From: Pseudonocardia autotrophica
GTDB lineage: Bacteria > Actinomycetota > Actinomycetes > Mycobacteriales > Pseudonocardiaceae
Direction of reading: 5' to 3'
NCBI RefSeq assembly: GCF_000717175.1
Contig: NZ_JNYD01000012.1
Coordinates: forward strand, 245,305 to 309,304
Length of the DNA: 64,000 bases
This document shows, one piece after another, positions 52,255 through 60,845 of this stretch. A program made the translations under genes and the position numbers. Below the pieces are notes generated by a model. The model searched no databases. It was not told the origin of the DNA and saw nothing but the letters and a program-made list of their open reading frames with translations. Numbering within the stretch: position 1 is the first letter of the stretch; each line of letters starts with the position of its first letter.

Positions 52255-52307
52255 GAGCCCGGACGCGTGTCCGGCTGCGTGCCCGCAGCCGGCGACGGTC
52301 CGGGCTC
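52255..52307. terminator. Nested hairpin 3 downstream of whiB2
   Basis: Outer perfect 10-bp stem GAGCCCGGAC / GTCCGGGCTC (52255-52264 with 52298-52307) encloses a perfect 9-bp stem CCGGCTGCG / CGCAGCCGG (52271-52279 with 52284-52292). Located just before the stop of the convergent gene; may end its transcript or act in both directions. Confidence 0.5.
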
Positions 52308-52342
52308 TCGCGCGTCCGGGCCGCCCTCGGCGCCAGGTGCCC

Positions 52343-52822
52343 TCAGTCCGCCCCGCCCTCGACGGCGTCGGGCTCGATGTTGAGGTACTCCGCCACCTGC
52401 TCGACCAGCACCTCGTGCAGCAGCTCGCCGAGATCGGCGCCGCCGCGGGCGCGCGCCTCCAGCGGGCGCCGGTAGAGCACGATCCGCGCCCGCGAGGGCA
52501 GCCCGGCCTGGTCGACGCCCGCCGGCACCAGCTGGGCCAGCGGGACGCCCGCGTCGGCGAGCACCCCGGTGCCCCACACGACCTCCTCGGGCGAGGTCCG
52601 CTCGACCTCCGGCACCTCGTCGACCGCCAGGTCCAGGTCCACCAGCTCGGGGCCCCAGCGCAGCTCGATCGGCTCGAGCGCCTCGAGCACGCGGGCGTCG
52701 AACCGCTCGGCCCGGGTGCGGAAGGAGGGCGTGGTCACCGGGTACAGCAGGCCGCGCAGTCCCCGGCCCCGGCGGTCTCGCCTGCGGGGGGAGCGGCGCG
52801 GGATGCGGCGCGCGGTCGTCAC
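52343..52822 (-). CDS. Metallopeptidase-family (zincin-like) protein, Rv3259-like
   Basis: 159 residues. The family is PF06262-like zincin, and the arrangement around whiB2 and DUF3499 matches Rv3259. Here the region where HExxH would be reads LLHEVLVEQVAEYLN, so the second zinc-binding histidine is missing and protease activity is doubtful. A basic N-terminus (RRIPRRSPRRRDRRGRG) precedes the fold. ATG 52822 start. Role unknown. Confidence 0.7.
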   Translation of the reverse strand: MTTARRIPRRSPRRRDRRGRGLRGLLYPVTTPSFRTRAERFDARVLEALEPIELRWGPELVDLDLAVDEVPEVERTSPEEVVWGTGVLADAGVPLAQLVPAGVDQAGLPSRARIVLYRRPLEARARGGADLGELLHEVLVEQVAEYLNIEPDAVEGGAD

Positions 52823-52965
52823 CCGTCGAATAGTACGACCCGGCGGGCCCGCGCCGTGCCGGTGCGGCCGCCCGGCGTCGCCCGTCCGTACCGCGCCCGG
52901 GCGGGTGGGGCCGCCCCGCGCGTCGCAGTCGGGAACCGTGCGCGCGGGGGGCTATCGTCGGGGGC

Positions 52966-53340
52966 GTGCTGAGTGTCCGGAGGTGTTCGCGGAGCGGCTG
53001 CACCGAGCTCGCGGTGGCCACTCTCACCTATGTCTACGCGGACTCGACCGCGGTCGTCGGGCCGCTGGCCACCCAGGCTGAGCCCCACACCTACGACCTG
53101 TGCACCGCGCACGCCCACCGGCTCACCGCCCCCCGCGGCTGGGAGGTCGTCCGCTTCGAGGGCGAGTTCGCGCCGCCGCAGCACACGGACGACGACCTGA
53201 CCGCCCTGGCCGAGGCCGTCCGCGAGGCCGGCCGGGTCGACCGGCCCATCGAGGCCTCGCCCACCGTCACCGCCGGTCCCGGTGCCACCACCGGCCGGCG
53301 GGGTCACCTGCGCGTGCTCCCCACGCCGCCGGAGGACTGA
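52966..53340 (+). CDS. DUF3499 protein, Rv3258c-like
   Basis: 124 residues. N-terminal Cys pair RRCSRSGC and a further Cys/His set DLCTAHAHRLTAPRGW suggest a small zinc-binding domain. Conserved in actinobacteria between whiB2 and the phosphomannomutase gene, as seen here; function unknown. GTG start 52966. Confidence 0.85.
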   Translation: MLSVRRCSRSGCTELAVATLTYVYADSTAVVGPLATQAEPHTYDLCTAHAHRLTAPRGWEVVRFEGEFAPPQHTDDDLTALAEAVREAGRVDRPIEASPTVTAGPGATTGRRGHLRVLPTPPED

Positions 53341-53439
53341 CCCCCGGACTCACGGGCCGTCACCGTCCGTCGCCCGTCCGGTGCGCGTCGTCGCGGCCGT
53401 CCCGCGGGCCGTCGGGCCCGCCCGCTAGGCTCCGGACCC

Positions 53440-54801
53440 GTGCCCGACCTCTCCCAGATCGTCAAGGCGTACGACATCCGCGGCGTCGTCGGCGAGCAGC
53501 TCGACGCCGGCACGGTCCGTGAGGTCGGAGCGGCGCTGGCCCGGCTGCTGCGCGCGGAGGACCCCGCGGTCACCGAGATCGCGGTGGGCCACGACATGCG
53601 GGACTCCTCGCCCGGGCTCGCGGCCGCCTTCGCCGAGGGCGTGACCGCCCAGGGGCTCGACGTCCTCGACATCGGCCTGGCCAGCACCGACATGCTCTAC
53701 TTCGCCGCCGGGAGCCTCGGCGTGCCCGGCGCGATGTTCACCGCCAGCCACAACCCGGCGAAGTACAACGGCATCAAGCTCTGCCGGGCGGGCGCGACCC
53801 CGATCGGGCAGGACACGGGGCTCGCCGCGATCCGCGAGGCCGTCGAGCAGGGGGTGCCCGAGGGGCCCGGCGGCGGCACGGTCCGCCGGCGCACGCTGCT
53901 CGCCGAGTACGCCGCCTACCTGCGCGGGCTCGTCGACCTGAGCGGCATCCGGCCGCTGCGCGTGGTGGTCGACGCCGGCAACGGCATGGGCGGCTACACG
54001 GTGCCCGAGGTGCTCGGCGGCCTCCCGCTCGACGTCGTGCCCCTGTACTTCGAGCTCGACGGCACCTTCCCCAACCACGAGGCCAACCCGCTGGACCCGG
54101 CGAACCTGGTCGACCTGCAGAAGGCCGTCGTCGCGGAGGGGGCCGACCTCGGCCTGGCCTTCGACGGCGACGCCGACCGCTGTTTCGTGGTCGACGAGCG
54201 TGGCGAGCCGGTGAGCCCGAGCGCGATCACGGCGCTGGTCGCGGTCCGCGAGCTGGCCAAGTCGCCCGGCAGCTCGGTGATCCACAACCTGATCACCTCC
54301 CGGGCCGTGCCGGAGATCGTCCGCGAGCACGGCGGCACCCCGGTGCGCACCCGGGTGGGCCACTCGTTCATCAAGCAGACGATGGCCGACACCGGTGCGG
54401 TGTTCGGCGGCGAGCACTCGGCGCACTACTACTTCAAGGACTTCTGGAAGGCCGACTCCGGCATGCTGGCCGCGCTGCACGTGCTGGCCGCGCTGGGCGA
54501 GCAGCAGGAGCCGCTGTCCGGGCTGATGCGCGTCTACGAGCGCTACTCGGCCAGCGGCGAGGTCAACTCCACCGTGGTGGACCAGGCCGACCGGGTCGCC
54601 GCCGTCCGCGAGACCTACGGGGCCCGCGAGGGCGTGGAGTTCGACGAGCTCGACGGGCTCACCGTCGCCCTGCCGGACGGCTCCTGGTTCAACCTGCGCG
54701 CCTCCAACACCGAGCCGCTGCTGCGGCTCAACGTGGAGGCCGCCGACGAGGCCGCGGTGGCGGCGCTGCGGGACGAGGTCCTCGCGATCGTCCGCGCCTG
54801 A
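53440..54801 (+). CDS. manB: Phosphomannomutase/phosphoglucomutase
   Basis: 453 residues with the four domains of alpha-D-phosphohexomutases. Phosphoserine Ser103 in FTASHNPAKYNG, metal loop FDGDADRC (about 242-249), sugar-specificity loop GGEHSAHYYFKDFW and the phosphate-binding RASNTEPLLRL. Converts mannose 6-phosphate to mannose 1-phosphate, between ManA (56262-57476) and the pyrophosphorylase (45281-46354). Orthologue of Rv3257c. GTG start. Confidence 0.95.
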   Translation: MPDLSQIVKAYDIRGVVGEQLDAGTVREVGAALARLLRAEDPAVTEIAVGHDMRDSSPGLAAAFAEGVTAQGLDVLDIGLASTDMLYFAAGSLGVPGAMFTASHNPAKYNGIKLCRAGATPIGQDTGLAAIREAVEQGVPEGPGGGTVRRRTLLAEYAAYLRGLVDLSGIRPLRVVVDAGNGMGGYTVPEVLGGLPLDVVPLYFELDGTFPNHEANPLDPANLVDLQKAVVAEGADLGLAFDGDADRCFVVDERGEPVSPSAITALVAVRELAKSPGSSVIHNLITSRAVPEIVREHGGTPVRTRVGHSFIKQTMADTGAVFGGEHSAHYYFKDFWKADSGMLAALHVLAALGEQQEPLSGLMRVYERYSASGEVNSTVVDQADRVAAVRETYGAREGVEFDELDGLTVALPDGSWFNLRASNTEPLLRLNVEAADEAAVAALRDEVLAIVRA

Positions 54802-54927
54802 GCGCGGCGGGCGCCCGTTCGCCCGGGACCGCGACGAGCCGATCACCGCCGCGCGGGTACCCCGGACGGATGCGGCGCGCCCGCCCGCGCCCTGGCAGCA
54901 TCAACGGCACGTGAGGTGAGGAGAACC

Positions 54928-55137
54928 GTGGCCGTACAGCTCGACCCCCAGCTGCTCGAGATCCTGGCCTGCCCGTCGGAGGACCACGCGCCCCTGACGC
55001 CGGCGGGGGAGCATCTCGTGTGCACCGCCTGCGGCCGCCGCTACCCGGTGGTCGACGGCATCCCGGTGCTGCTGCTCGACGAGGCCCTCCCTCCGGAGGA
55101 CGCGCCCGCCCCCGAGCACCCCGGAAACGCCGGGTGA
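54928..55137 (+). CDS. Trm112-family small zinc-finger-like protein
   Basis: 69 residues: LDPQLLEILACPSEDHAPL, HLVCTACGRRYPVVDGIPVLL. Three visible cysteines, at the positions of the Trm112 zinc knuckle. In bacteria such proteins are stand-alone and of unknown role, often beside cell-wall or sugar genes. GTG 54928 with AGGAG 6 nt upstream. Its stop overlaps the next gene's start (GTGA). Confidence 0.85.
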   Translation: MAVQLDPQLLEILACPSEDHAPLTPAGEHLVCTACGRRYPVVDGIPVLLLDEALPPEDAPAPEHPGNAG

Positions 55138-56228
55138 CGATCGTGCTCGACGACACCCTGCTCGGCGACCCCGTCGCGCTCGCCTCCGCGGACACCGGCG
55201 GCGTGCTGCGTGCGGCGGCCACGGCGGGCGCCCAGGTCCGCTCCGCGGCACAGGCGGCGGTCGAGGCGGGCGTCGCCGACCTGGCGGGGCACCGGCCGCG
55301 GGCGCTGGTGTTCCTGCGCCGCCCGGGCTCGTCGGGCGCGGCGGCGGAGATCGTCGGGGCGCTGCTCGGGTCGCTGTGCCCGGTGCCGATCGTGGTGGCC
55401 GACGTCGTGCCCGGCTGGATCGGTCCGCTCGACGTCGTGCTGGCCCACTCCGCCGACCCGGCGGACGTCGAGCTGGCCGAGTCGGTGTCGCGGGCGGTCG
55501 GGCGCGGGGCCGAGGTGGTGCTGTCGGCACCGGCCGAGGGCCCGGTGGCGTCCGCGGGCGCCGGCCGCGCCCGGTTCGTCGAACCCCGGATCCCGGTTCC
55601 GCCCGCACTGGACCTGCCGCGCGCGCTCGCCGTCGCGCTGACCGTCGTCTCCTCGCTGGGGCTGTGGCCGGGCGGGCTCGACCCCTCCCTCGACCCCCTG
55701 GCGGACGCGCTCGACGCCGAGGCGGAGCGCAACCAGCCGAACCACGAACCGTTCATGAACCCGGCGAAGTCGCTGGCCCTGCGGCTGGCCGAGCGCACCC
55801 CGCTGCTCTGGGGCGCCGACCCGGCCGCGACCGCCGTCGCCGGGCACGGGGCGACCGCCCTGGCCACGCACGCCGGCGTGGTGGCACACGCCGCGGACAT
55901 CGCCCAGGCCGCCACGGCCACCGCGCTGCGCCGGGCCGTCGACCTGGCCGACCGCGGCGAGGACATCTTCCGTGACCCGTTCGACGACCCGGGGCCCGAC
56001 TCGCCGCCGGTCCGCGTCGTGCTGCTCGCGACCGCCGAGGAGGAGCCGGGGCAGGTCGCGGTGCGCCGCACCGGCCGCGGCTGGCCCGCCGACCTGCAGC
56101 ACCCCGTCGACGAGGTCCCGCGCGGCACCCGGGACGCGGTGCTGCTGCGCACCGCGCTGCTGGCCTCCCGGCTGGAGATCGCCGCCGTCTACCTCGGCCT
56201 GGCCACCCGGGCCATCGAACCGGCCTGA
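55134..56228 (+). CDS. SIS-domain-like protein, Rv3256c-like
   Basis: 364 residues with the layout of a bi-lobed phosphosugar isomerase-like protein, but key isomerase motifs are weak: RALVFLRRPGSSGAAAEIVGALLGSLCPVPIVV, PLDVVLAHSADPADVELAESV, and KSLALRLAERTPLLWGADP are the clearest. Sits between the Trm112-like gene and manA, exactly as Rv3256c between Rv3257c and Rv3255c. Mannose-pathway link is positional only. GTG start overlapping the previous stop. Confidence 0.78.
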   Translation: MTIVLDDTLLGDPVALASADTGGVLRAAATAGAQVRSAAQAAVEAGVADLAGHRPRALVFLRRPGSSGAAAEIVGALLGSLCPVPIVVADVVPGWIGPLDVVLAHSADPADVELAESVSRAVGRGAEVVLSAPAEGPVASAGAGRARFVEPRIPVPPALDLPRALAVALTVVSSLGLWPGGLDPSLDPLADALDAEAERNQPNHEPFMNPAKSLALRLAERTPLLWGADPAATAVAGHGATALATHAGVVAHAADIAQAATATALRRAVDLADRGEDIFRDPFDDPGPDSPPVRVVLLATAEEEPGQVAVRRTGRGWPADLQHPVDEVPRGTRDAVLLRTALLASRLEIAAVYLGLATRAIEPA

Positions 56229-56261
56229 CGGGCCGACCGCCGCACGAAGCGAGGAAGTGCC

Positions 56262-57476
56262 TTGGAGCTGCTGGAGAACCCGGTCCGGCCGTACGCGTGG
56301 GGATCGCGCACGGTCATCGCCGACCTGCTCGGCGAGTCGGTGCCGTCTCCGCATCCGCAGGCGGAGATGTGGCTGGGCGCGCACCCGGGCGACCCGTCGC
56401 GGATCGTGCACCCCGACGGGGGCCGCTCGTCGCTGCTCGACGTGCTGACCGGCGACCCGGAGGGGCTCCTCGGGGCCGAGCGCAGCGCCCGGTGGGAGGG
56501 GAAGCTCCCGTTCCTGCTCAAGGTCCTCGCCGCGGACGAGCCGCTGAGCCTGCAGGCACACCCGAGCCTCGACCAGGCGCGCGAGGGGTTCGCCCGGGAG
56601 AACGCCGCCGGCATCGCGATCGACGCCTCGGACCGCAACTACCGGGACGCCAACCACAAGCCCGAGCTGATCTGCGCGCTCACCGAGTTCCACGCGCTCG
56701 TCGGCTTCCGGGACCCGGTCGAGACCCTCGGCCTGCTCCGCGCGCTCGATGTGCCCGAGCTGTCCGCGCACGTCGAGCTGCTGGCCGCCCAGCCCGGTCC
56801 GGACGGCCTGCGCGCGCTGTTCACCACCTGGATCACCTTGCCCCAGTCCATGCTCGACGAGCTGGTCCCGGCCCTGCAGAAGGGCGCCGTCGCGCTCGCG
56901 GCGGCCGGCGGGGACTGGGCCCGCGAGGCCCGCACCGCCCTGGAGCTCTCCGAGCGCTACCCCGGCGACGCCGGTGTGCTCGCCGCGCTGCTGCTCAACC
57001 GGGTGGTCCTGGCGCCGGGCGAGGCGCTCTTCCTGCCCGCCGGCAACCTGCACGCCTACCTGGCGGGTGCCGGCATCGAGCTGATGGCGAACTCGGACAA
57101 CGTGCTGCGCGGCGGGCTCACGCCCAAGCACGTCGACGTCCCGGAGCTGCTGCGCGTCCTCGACTTCACCTCGGGGCCGCCGCCGGTGCACTCCGGCCAG
57201 CCCGAGGGCCCGTGGACCCGGTACGACACCCCGGCCGAGGAGTTCCTGCTGCGCACCTGGTCGTCCGGCGACGGGCTCACCGGCAGCCTCCCGGTGCCGG
57301 ACGGCGGGGCCCGGATCCTGCTGGCGACCGGCGGGAAGGCGTGCGTCCGGGCCGGGTCGGAGATCCTCGAGCTGCCGAAGGGTGCGGCCCTGTTCCTCGC
57401 GGCCGGCGACAGCGGCGTCGAGGTCGAGAGCGCGGCGCCCGGCACCCAGCTCCACCTCGCCAGCGACGGATTGTGA
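56262..57476 (+). CDS. manA: Mannose-6-phosphate isomerase, type I
   Basis: 404 residues. LENPVRPYAWGSRTVIADLLGE start, zinc ligands in LQAHPSLDQA and NHKPELICAL, FLPAGNLHAYLAGAGIELMANSDNVLRGGLTPKHVDV with the catalytic region. Interconverts fructose 6-phosphate and mannose 6-phosphate. TTG 56262 is the start because GAGGAA lies 6 nt upstream and the sequence begins at the family's usual place. Orthologue of Rv3255c. Confidence 0.94.
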   Translation: MELLENPVRPYAWGSRTVIADLLGESVPSPHPQAEMWLGAHPGDPSRIVHPDGGRSSLLDVLTGDPEGLLGAERSARWEGKLPFLLKVLAADEPLSLQAHPSLDQAREGFARENAAGIAIDASDRNYRDANHKPELICALTEFHALVGFRDPVETLGLLRALDVPELSAHVELLAAQPGPDGLRALFTTWITLPQSMLDELVPALQKGAVALAAAGGDWAREARTALELSERYPGDAGVLAALLLNRVVLAPGEALFLPAGNLHAYLAGAGIELMANSDNVLRGGLTPKHVDVPELLRVLDFTSGPPPVHSGQPEGPWTRYDTPAEEFLLRTWSSGDGLTGSLPVPDGGARILLATGGKACVRAGSEILELPKGAALFLAAGDSGVEVESAAPGTQLHLASDGL

Positions 57477-57545
57477 GCGCCCGCGATTGACCGCGGCCCC
57501 GCCGGATATCCTTCCGCGGCGTAATCCGGACCGAAGGGGCGAAAC

Positions 57546-58472
57546 GTGTCGGCACACGGCGGTACCAAGGCGATCCTCGCGGCGCTCGGCGCCAACGCCG
57601 GCATCGCACTCGCGAAGTTCGTCGGCTACCTCGTCACGGGGTCGTCGTCGATGCTCGCGGAGGCCGTGCACTCGGTCGCCGACACGGCGAACCAGGGCCT
57701 GCTGCTGCTCGGCGGTCGCACGGCCCGCCGCGCCGCGACCCCGGAGCACCCGTTCGGCTACGGCCGGGACCGGTACTTCTACTCGTTCGTCGTGGCGCTG
57801 CTGCTGTTCACGCTCGGCTCGGTGTTCGCGATCTACGAGGGCATCCACAAGCTGGAGTCGCACGAGCCGCTGACGTCGCCGATCGTCGCGGTGATCATCC
57901 TCGTGGTGGCCATCGGGCTGGAGGCCTTCTCCTTCCGCACCGCGATGAAGGAGTCCCGCCCGCTCAAGGGCAACGGCAGCTGGTGGCAGTTCATCCGGCA
58001 GGCGAAGGTGCCGGAGCTGCCGGTGGTGCTGCTGGAGGACACCGGCGCGCTCGTCGGCCTGGTGTTCGCGCTCTTCGGTGTCGGGCTCTCGGTCCTCACC
58101 GGCGACCCGGTCTGGGACGCCGTCGGCACGCTCTGCATCGGCACCCTGCTCGGGGTCATCGCGATCATCCTGATCGTCGAGATGAAGAGCCTGCTCATCG
58201 GCGAGGGCGCCGCGCGGCCGGTGTTGTCGACGATCGTCGGGGAGCTGGAGAAGGGCCCGGAGATCGAGCGCGTCATCCACATCAAGACCCAGTACCTCGG
58301 CCCGGAGGAGTTGCTGGTCGCGGCGAAGCTCGCCCTGGCGCCCGGCTCGTCGATCGAGACCGTGGCCCGCGCGATCGACGAGGCGGAGGTGCGGGTGCGC
58401 ACGGCGGTGCCGGACGCGCGGGTGATCTACCTCGAGCCGGACCTCGACCGCTCGCGCGTGCAGCAGGCCTGA
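57546..58472 (+). CDS. Cation diffusion facilitator family transporter
   Basis: 308 residues, six membrane helices, metal-site motif HSVADTANQ in helix 2 (in place of HxxxD-type) and EDTGALVG in helix 5, then a cytoplasmic C-terminal domain. Exports divalent cations such as Zn, Fe or Co in exchange for protons; the metal is not determinable. GTG start 57546. Monocistronic between manA and a convergent gene. Confidence 0.92.
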   Translation: MSAHGGTKAILAALGANAGIALAKFVGYLVTGSSSMLAEAVHSVADTANQGLLLLGGRTARRAATPEHPFGYGRDRYFYSFVVALLLFTLGSVFAIYEGIHKLESHEPLTSPIVAVIILVVAIGLEAFSFRTAMKESRPLKGNGSWWQFIRQAKVPELPVVLLEDTGALVGLVFALFGVGLSVLTGDPVWDAVGTLCIGTLLGVIAIILIVEMKSLLIGEGAARPVLSTIVGELEKGPEIERVIHIKTQYLGPEELLVAAKLALAPGSSIETVARAIDEAEVRVRTAVPDARVIYLEPDLDRSRVQQA

Positions 58473-58479
58473 GCCGGGC

Positions 58480-58974
58480 TCACCCGCCCAGCCGCTCCGC
58501 GGTCCAGCGCATCTCCTCGGTCATCAGGGCCAGTGCCCGCTCGGCGACGACGGCCTCGATCGCCGCGCCGAGCAGCGGCACCCGCACCTCCACCTCGCCG
58601 TCGATGTGCAGCGCGCTGCCGGCCGGGTCGGCGCCGATCGTCAGGGTGCCCGCGGCGCCGGCCGGCGCACCGGACGCGGACAGGGTGAACTCGCCGTCGG
58701 CCCGCTCGTCCGCGATCCGCCAGCGCTCCTCGCGCTCCAGCACCAGCGCCCCGGCGAGGAAGCGGCGGACCGAGGCCGGCAGCGCGCCCGCCGGCACGCC
58801 CTGACGCAGCACGACGCGCAGCCGGTCGCCCTCGCGCTCGAAGGCGACGAGCCCGGCGCCGGGCCCGCCCACGGCGGCGAGCCGGTCGGCGTAGAGGTCG
58901 CGGTCCAGCAGGCGGGCGACCGCCGCGTCCGGCGGTAGCGGGAAGATCTCGTCGAGACGGAGCGGGGTGGGCAC
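58480..58974 (-). CDS. DUF2505 protein
   Basis: 164 residues, START-like fold of the DUF2505 family: PLPPDAAVARLLDRDLYADRLAAVG, LRVVLRQGVPAGALPASVRRFLAG and GEVEVRVPLLGAAIEAVVAERALALMTEEMRWTAERL. Function unknown, possibly lipid binding. Its GTG start is 20 bp downstream of the Lrp regulator stop on the same strand, so the two may be co-transcribed. Confidence 0.8.
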   Translation of the reverse strand: MPTPLRLDEIFPLPPDAAVARLLDRDLYADRLAAVGGPGAGLVAFEREGDRLRVVLRQGVPAGALPASVRRFLAGALVLEREERWRIADERADGEFTLSASGAPAGAAGTLTIGADPAGSALHIDGEVEVRVPLLGAAIEAVVAERALALMTEEMRWTAERLGG

Positions 58975-58994
58975 GACGCCACGGTAGGGCCGGG

Positions 58995-59504
58995 TCAGTA
59001 TCCGCGCCGGGGCCGGACGTGGTCGAAGATCAGGCTGGTCTGCGTGTTGGCGATCTGCTCCCGCCCGTTGAGCTCGACCACGAAGTCCCGCAGCGCGGCG
59101 GAGTCGGCGGTCGCGACGTGCAGCAGGTAGTCGTCCACGCCGGCGAGGAAGAAGCAGTCGCGCACCTCGGGCAGCGAGGTCACGAACTCCTCGAACTCCC
59201 GCATCCGGCGGCGCGCCGCGGCCTGCAGCCGCACGGACACCATCGCCTGCAGCGGGCGCCCGGTCGCCGCCGGGTCGACGTCGGCGTGGAAACCCCTGAT
59301 CACACCGCGTTCGCGCAGCGCCCGGACCCGGGTGAGGCAGGTCGACGGCGCGATCCCGACGCGTTCGGCGAGCGCGTTGTTGGGTATCCGGGCGTCACGT
59401 TCGAGCTCCGCGAGGATCGCGCGGTCGACGGGGTCGAGGGGCGGCCGCACATCGTTCGGCCGACCGGGCCTCGGCGCCGACGACGGCGTGGATCCTTCGG
59501 GCAC
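58995..59504 (-). CDS. aldR: Lrp/AsnC-family regulator, probable AldR
   Basis: 169 residues. N-terminal winged helix LDPVDRAILAELERDARIPNNALAERVGIAPSTCLTRVRALRERGVI, then the RAM effector domain with MREFEEFVTSLPEVRDCFFLAGVDDYLLHVATAD. Divergent from ald, the classical place for AldR, which responds to alanine and activates ald. An N-terminal 22-residue Ser/Pro extension precedes the HTH. GTG start. Confidence 0.92.
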   Translation of the reverse strand: MPEGSTPSSAPRPGRPNDVRPPLDPVDRAILAELERDARIPNNALAERVGIAPSTCLTRVRALRERGVIRGFHADVDPAATGRPLQAMVSVRLQAAARRRMREFEEFVTSLPEVRDCFFLAGVDDYLLHVATADSAALRDFVVELNGREQIANTQTSLIFDHVRPRRGY

Positions 59505-59617
59505 GAACGCAGAGTACAGAATCTCCTGCGGTGTTGTTCCTACGGAGACGCTGTTTCTTCGATACTGGGTGCAGGCAGCCGGTCGCTCAGCCGGACACCA
59601 GGAGGAGAGGACGGGTC
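59505..59617. promoter_or_regulatory. lrp-ald divergent control region
   Basis: 113 bp. An inverted repeat TCTCC...GGAGA (59522-59526 with 59544-59548) is the best symmetrical site seen and is a weak candidate for AldR binding. A GGAGGAGAGG ribosome site for ald lies at 59601-59610. Confidence 0.35.
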
Positions 59618-60733
59618 ATGCGCATCGCGGTGCCGCGCGAGGTGAAGGACAACGAGTTCCGGGTCGCCCTGACGCCGGCGGGCGTGCACGAGCTGGTGCG
59701 GCGCGGCCACGAGGTCGTCGTCGAGCAGGGGGCGGGCGTCGGCTCGTCCATCCCCGACCAGGAGTTCAAGGCCGCCGGCGCGCAGCTGCTCGCCGACGCC
59801 GACGCCGTGTGGAACTCCGCCGAGCTGCTGCTGAAGGTCAAGGAGCCGGTCGAGAGCGAGTACCACCGGCTGCGCGGCGACCTGACGCTGTTCACCTACC
59901 TGCACCTGGCCGCGTCGCGCGCCTGCACGGACGCGCTGCTCGCGGCGGGCACCACCGCGATCGCCTACGAGACCGTCCGCACCGTCGACGGGAGGCTGCC
60001 GCTGCTCGCGCCGATGAGCGAGGTCGCGGGCCGGCTCGCGCCGCAGGTCGGCGCCTACCACCTGATGAGCGCCGCAGGCGGGCGCGGTGTGCTGATGGGC
60101 GGCGTGCCCGGCGCGCCGCGGGCGCACGTCGTGGTGCTCGGGGCCGGGGTGTCCGGCTCGCACGCCACGGAGATCGCCGTCGGAATGGGTGCGCGGGTGA
60201 CCGTGCTGGACCTCGACGTCGACAAGCTGCGCGCGCTCGACGCCCGCTACGGCGGCCGGGTCGAGACCGTGCACTCCACCGCCTACGCCGTGGAGCACGC
60301 CGTGCTCGACGCGGACATGGTGATCGGCGCGGTCCTCGTGCCGGGCGCGAAGGCCCCGACACTGGTGTCCAACGACCTCGTCGCGCGGATGAAGCCGGGC
60401 GCGGTGCTCGTCGACATCGCCGTGGACCAGGGCGGCTGCTTCGAAGACACCCGGCCGACCACGCACGCCGACCCGACCTTCCGGGTGCACGAGACCGTCT
60501 TCTACTGCGTGGCCAACATGCCCGGCGCGGTACCGCACACCTCCACCCACGCCCTGACCAGCGTCACGCTGCCGTACATCACGCGGCTGGCCGACCAGGG
60601 CTGGCGCGAGGCGCTGCGCGGCGACCCCGCCCTGGCTCAAGGCCTGTCCACGCACGCCGGCGAGCTGACCAACGCCGAGGTCGCCCGCGCCCACGGCCTC
60701 GAGTCCCGCACGGTGGCCGACATCCTGGCCTGA
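59618..60733 (+). CDS. ald: Alanine dehydrogenase
   Basis: 371 residues, the family's exact usual length. RIAVPREVKDNEFRVALTPAGV, the KVKEP motif with the substrate lysine, HLAASRACTDALL, the Rossmann loop VVVLGAGVSGSHATEIA and the AVDQGGC-type catalytic motif IAVDQGGCFEDTRPTTH. NAD-dependent deamination of alanine to pyruvate. Divergent from the Lrp regulator; a hairpin terminator follows. Confidence 0.97.
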   Translation: MRIAVPREVKDNEFRVALTPAGVHELVRRGHEVVVEQGAGVGSSIPDQEFKAAGAQLLADADAVWNSAELLLKVKEPVESEYHRLRGDLTLFTYLHLAASRACTDALLAAGTTAIAYETVRTVDGRLPLLAPMSEVAGRLAPQVGAYHLMSAAGGRGVLMGGVPGAPRAHVVVLGAGVSGSHATEIAVGMGARVTVLDLDVDKLRALDARYGGRVETVHSTAYAVEHAVLDADMVIGAVLVPGAKAPTLVSNDLVARMKPGAVLVDIAVDQGGCFEDTRPTTHADPTFRVHETVFYCVANMPGAVPHTSTHALTSVTLPYITRLADQGWREALRGDPALAQGLSTHAGELTNAEVARAHGLESRTVADILA

Positions 60734-60738
60734 TCCCT

Positions 60739-60789
60739 GCACGAGCGGCACCCCCGTGCGGTAGGTCCGCACGGGTGTGCCGTTCGTGC
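60739..60789. terminator. Hairpin downstream of ald
   Basis: Long hairpin: outer GCACGA / TCGTGC, middle CGGCAC / GTGCCG and inner CCCGTGCGG / CCGCACGGG stems, with a few mismatches, around a TAGGT-type loop. Begins 5 bp after the ald stop. Probable intrinsic terminator. Confidence 0.7.
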
Positions 60790-60845
60790 GGACGCGTTCC
60801 GCCAGCGGGTGCCGAACGAGTCACGCGGCCGTAATCTCCCTGGCC

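Noticed and set aside
55041..58280. Thousand-codon minus-strand frame across manA and neighbours
   Set aside because: Antisense to four well-recognised genes; no domain and shadow-type composition.
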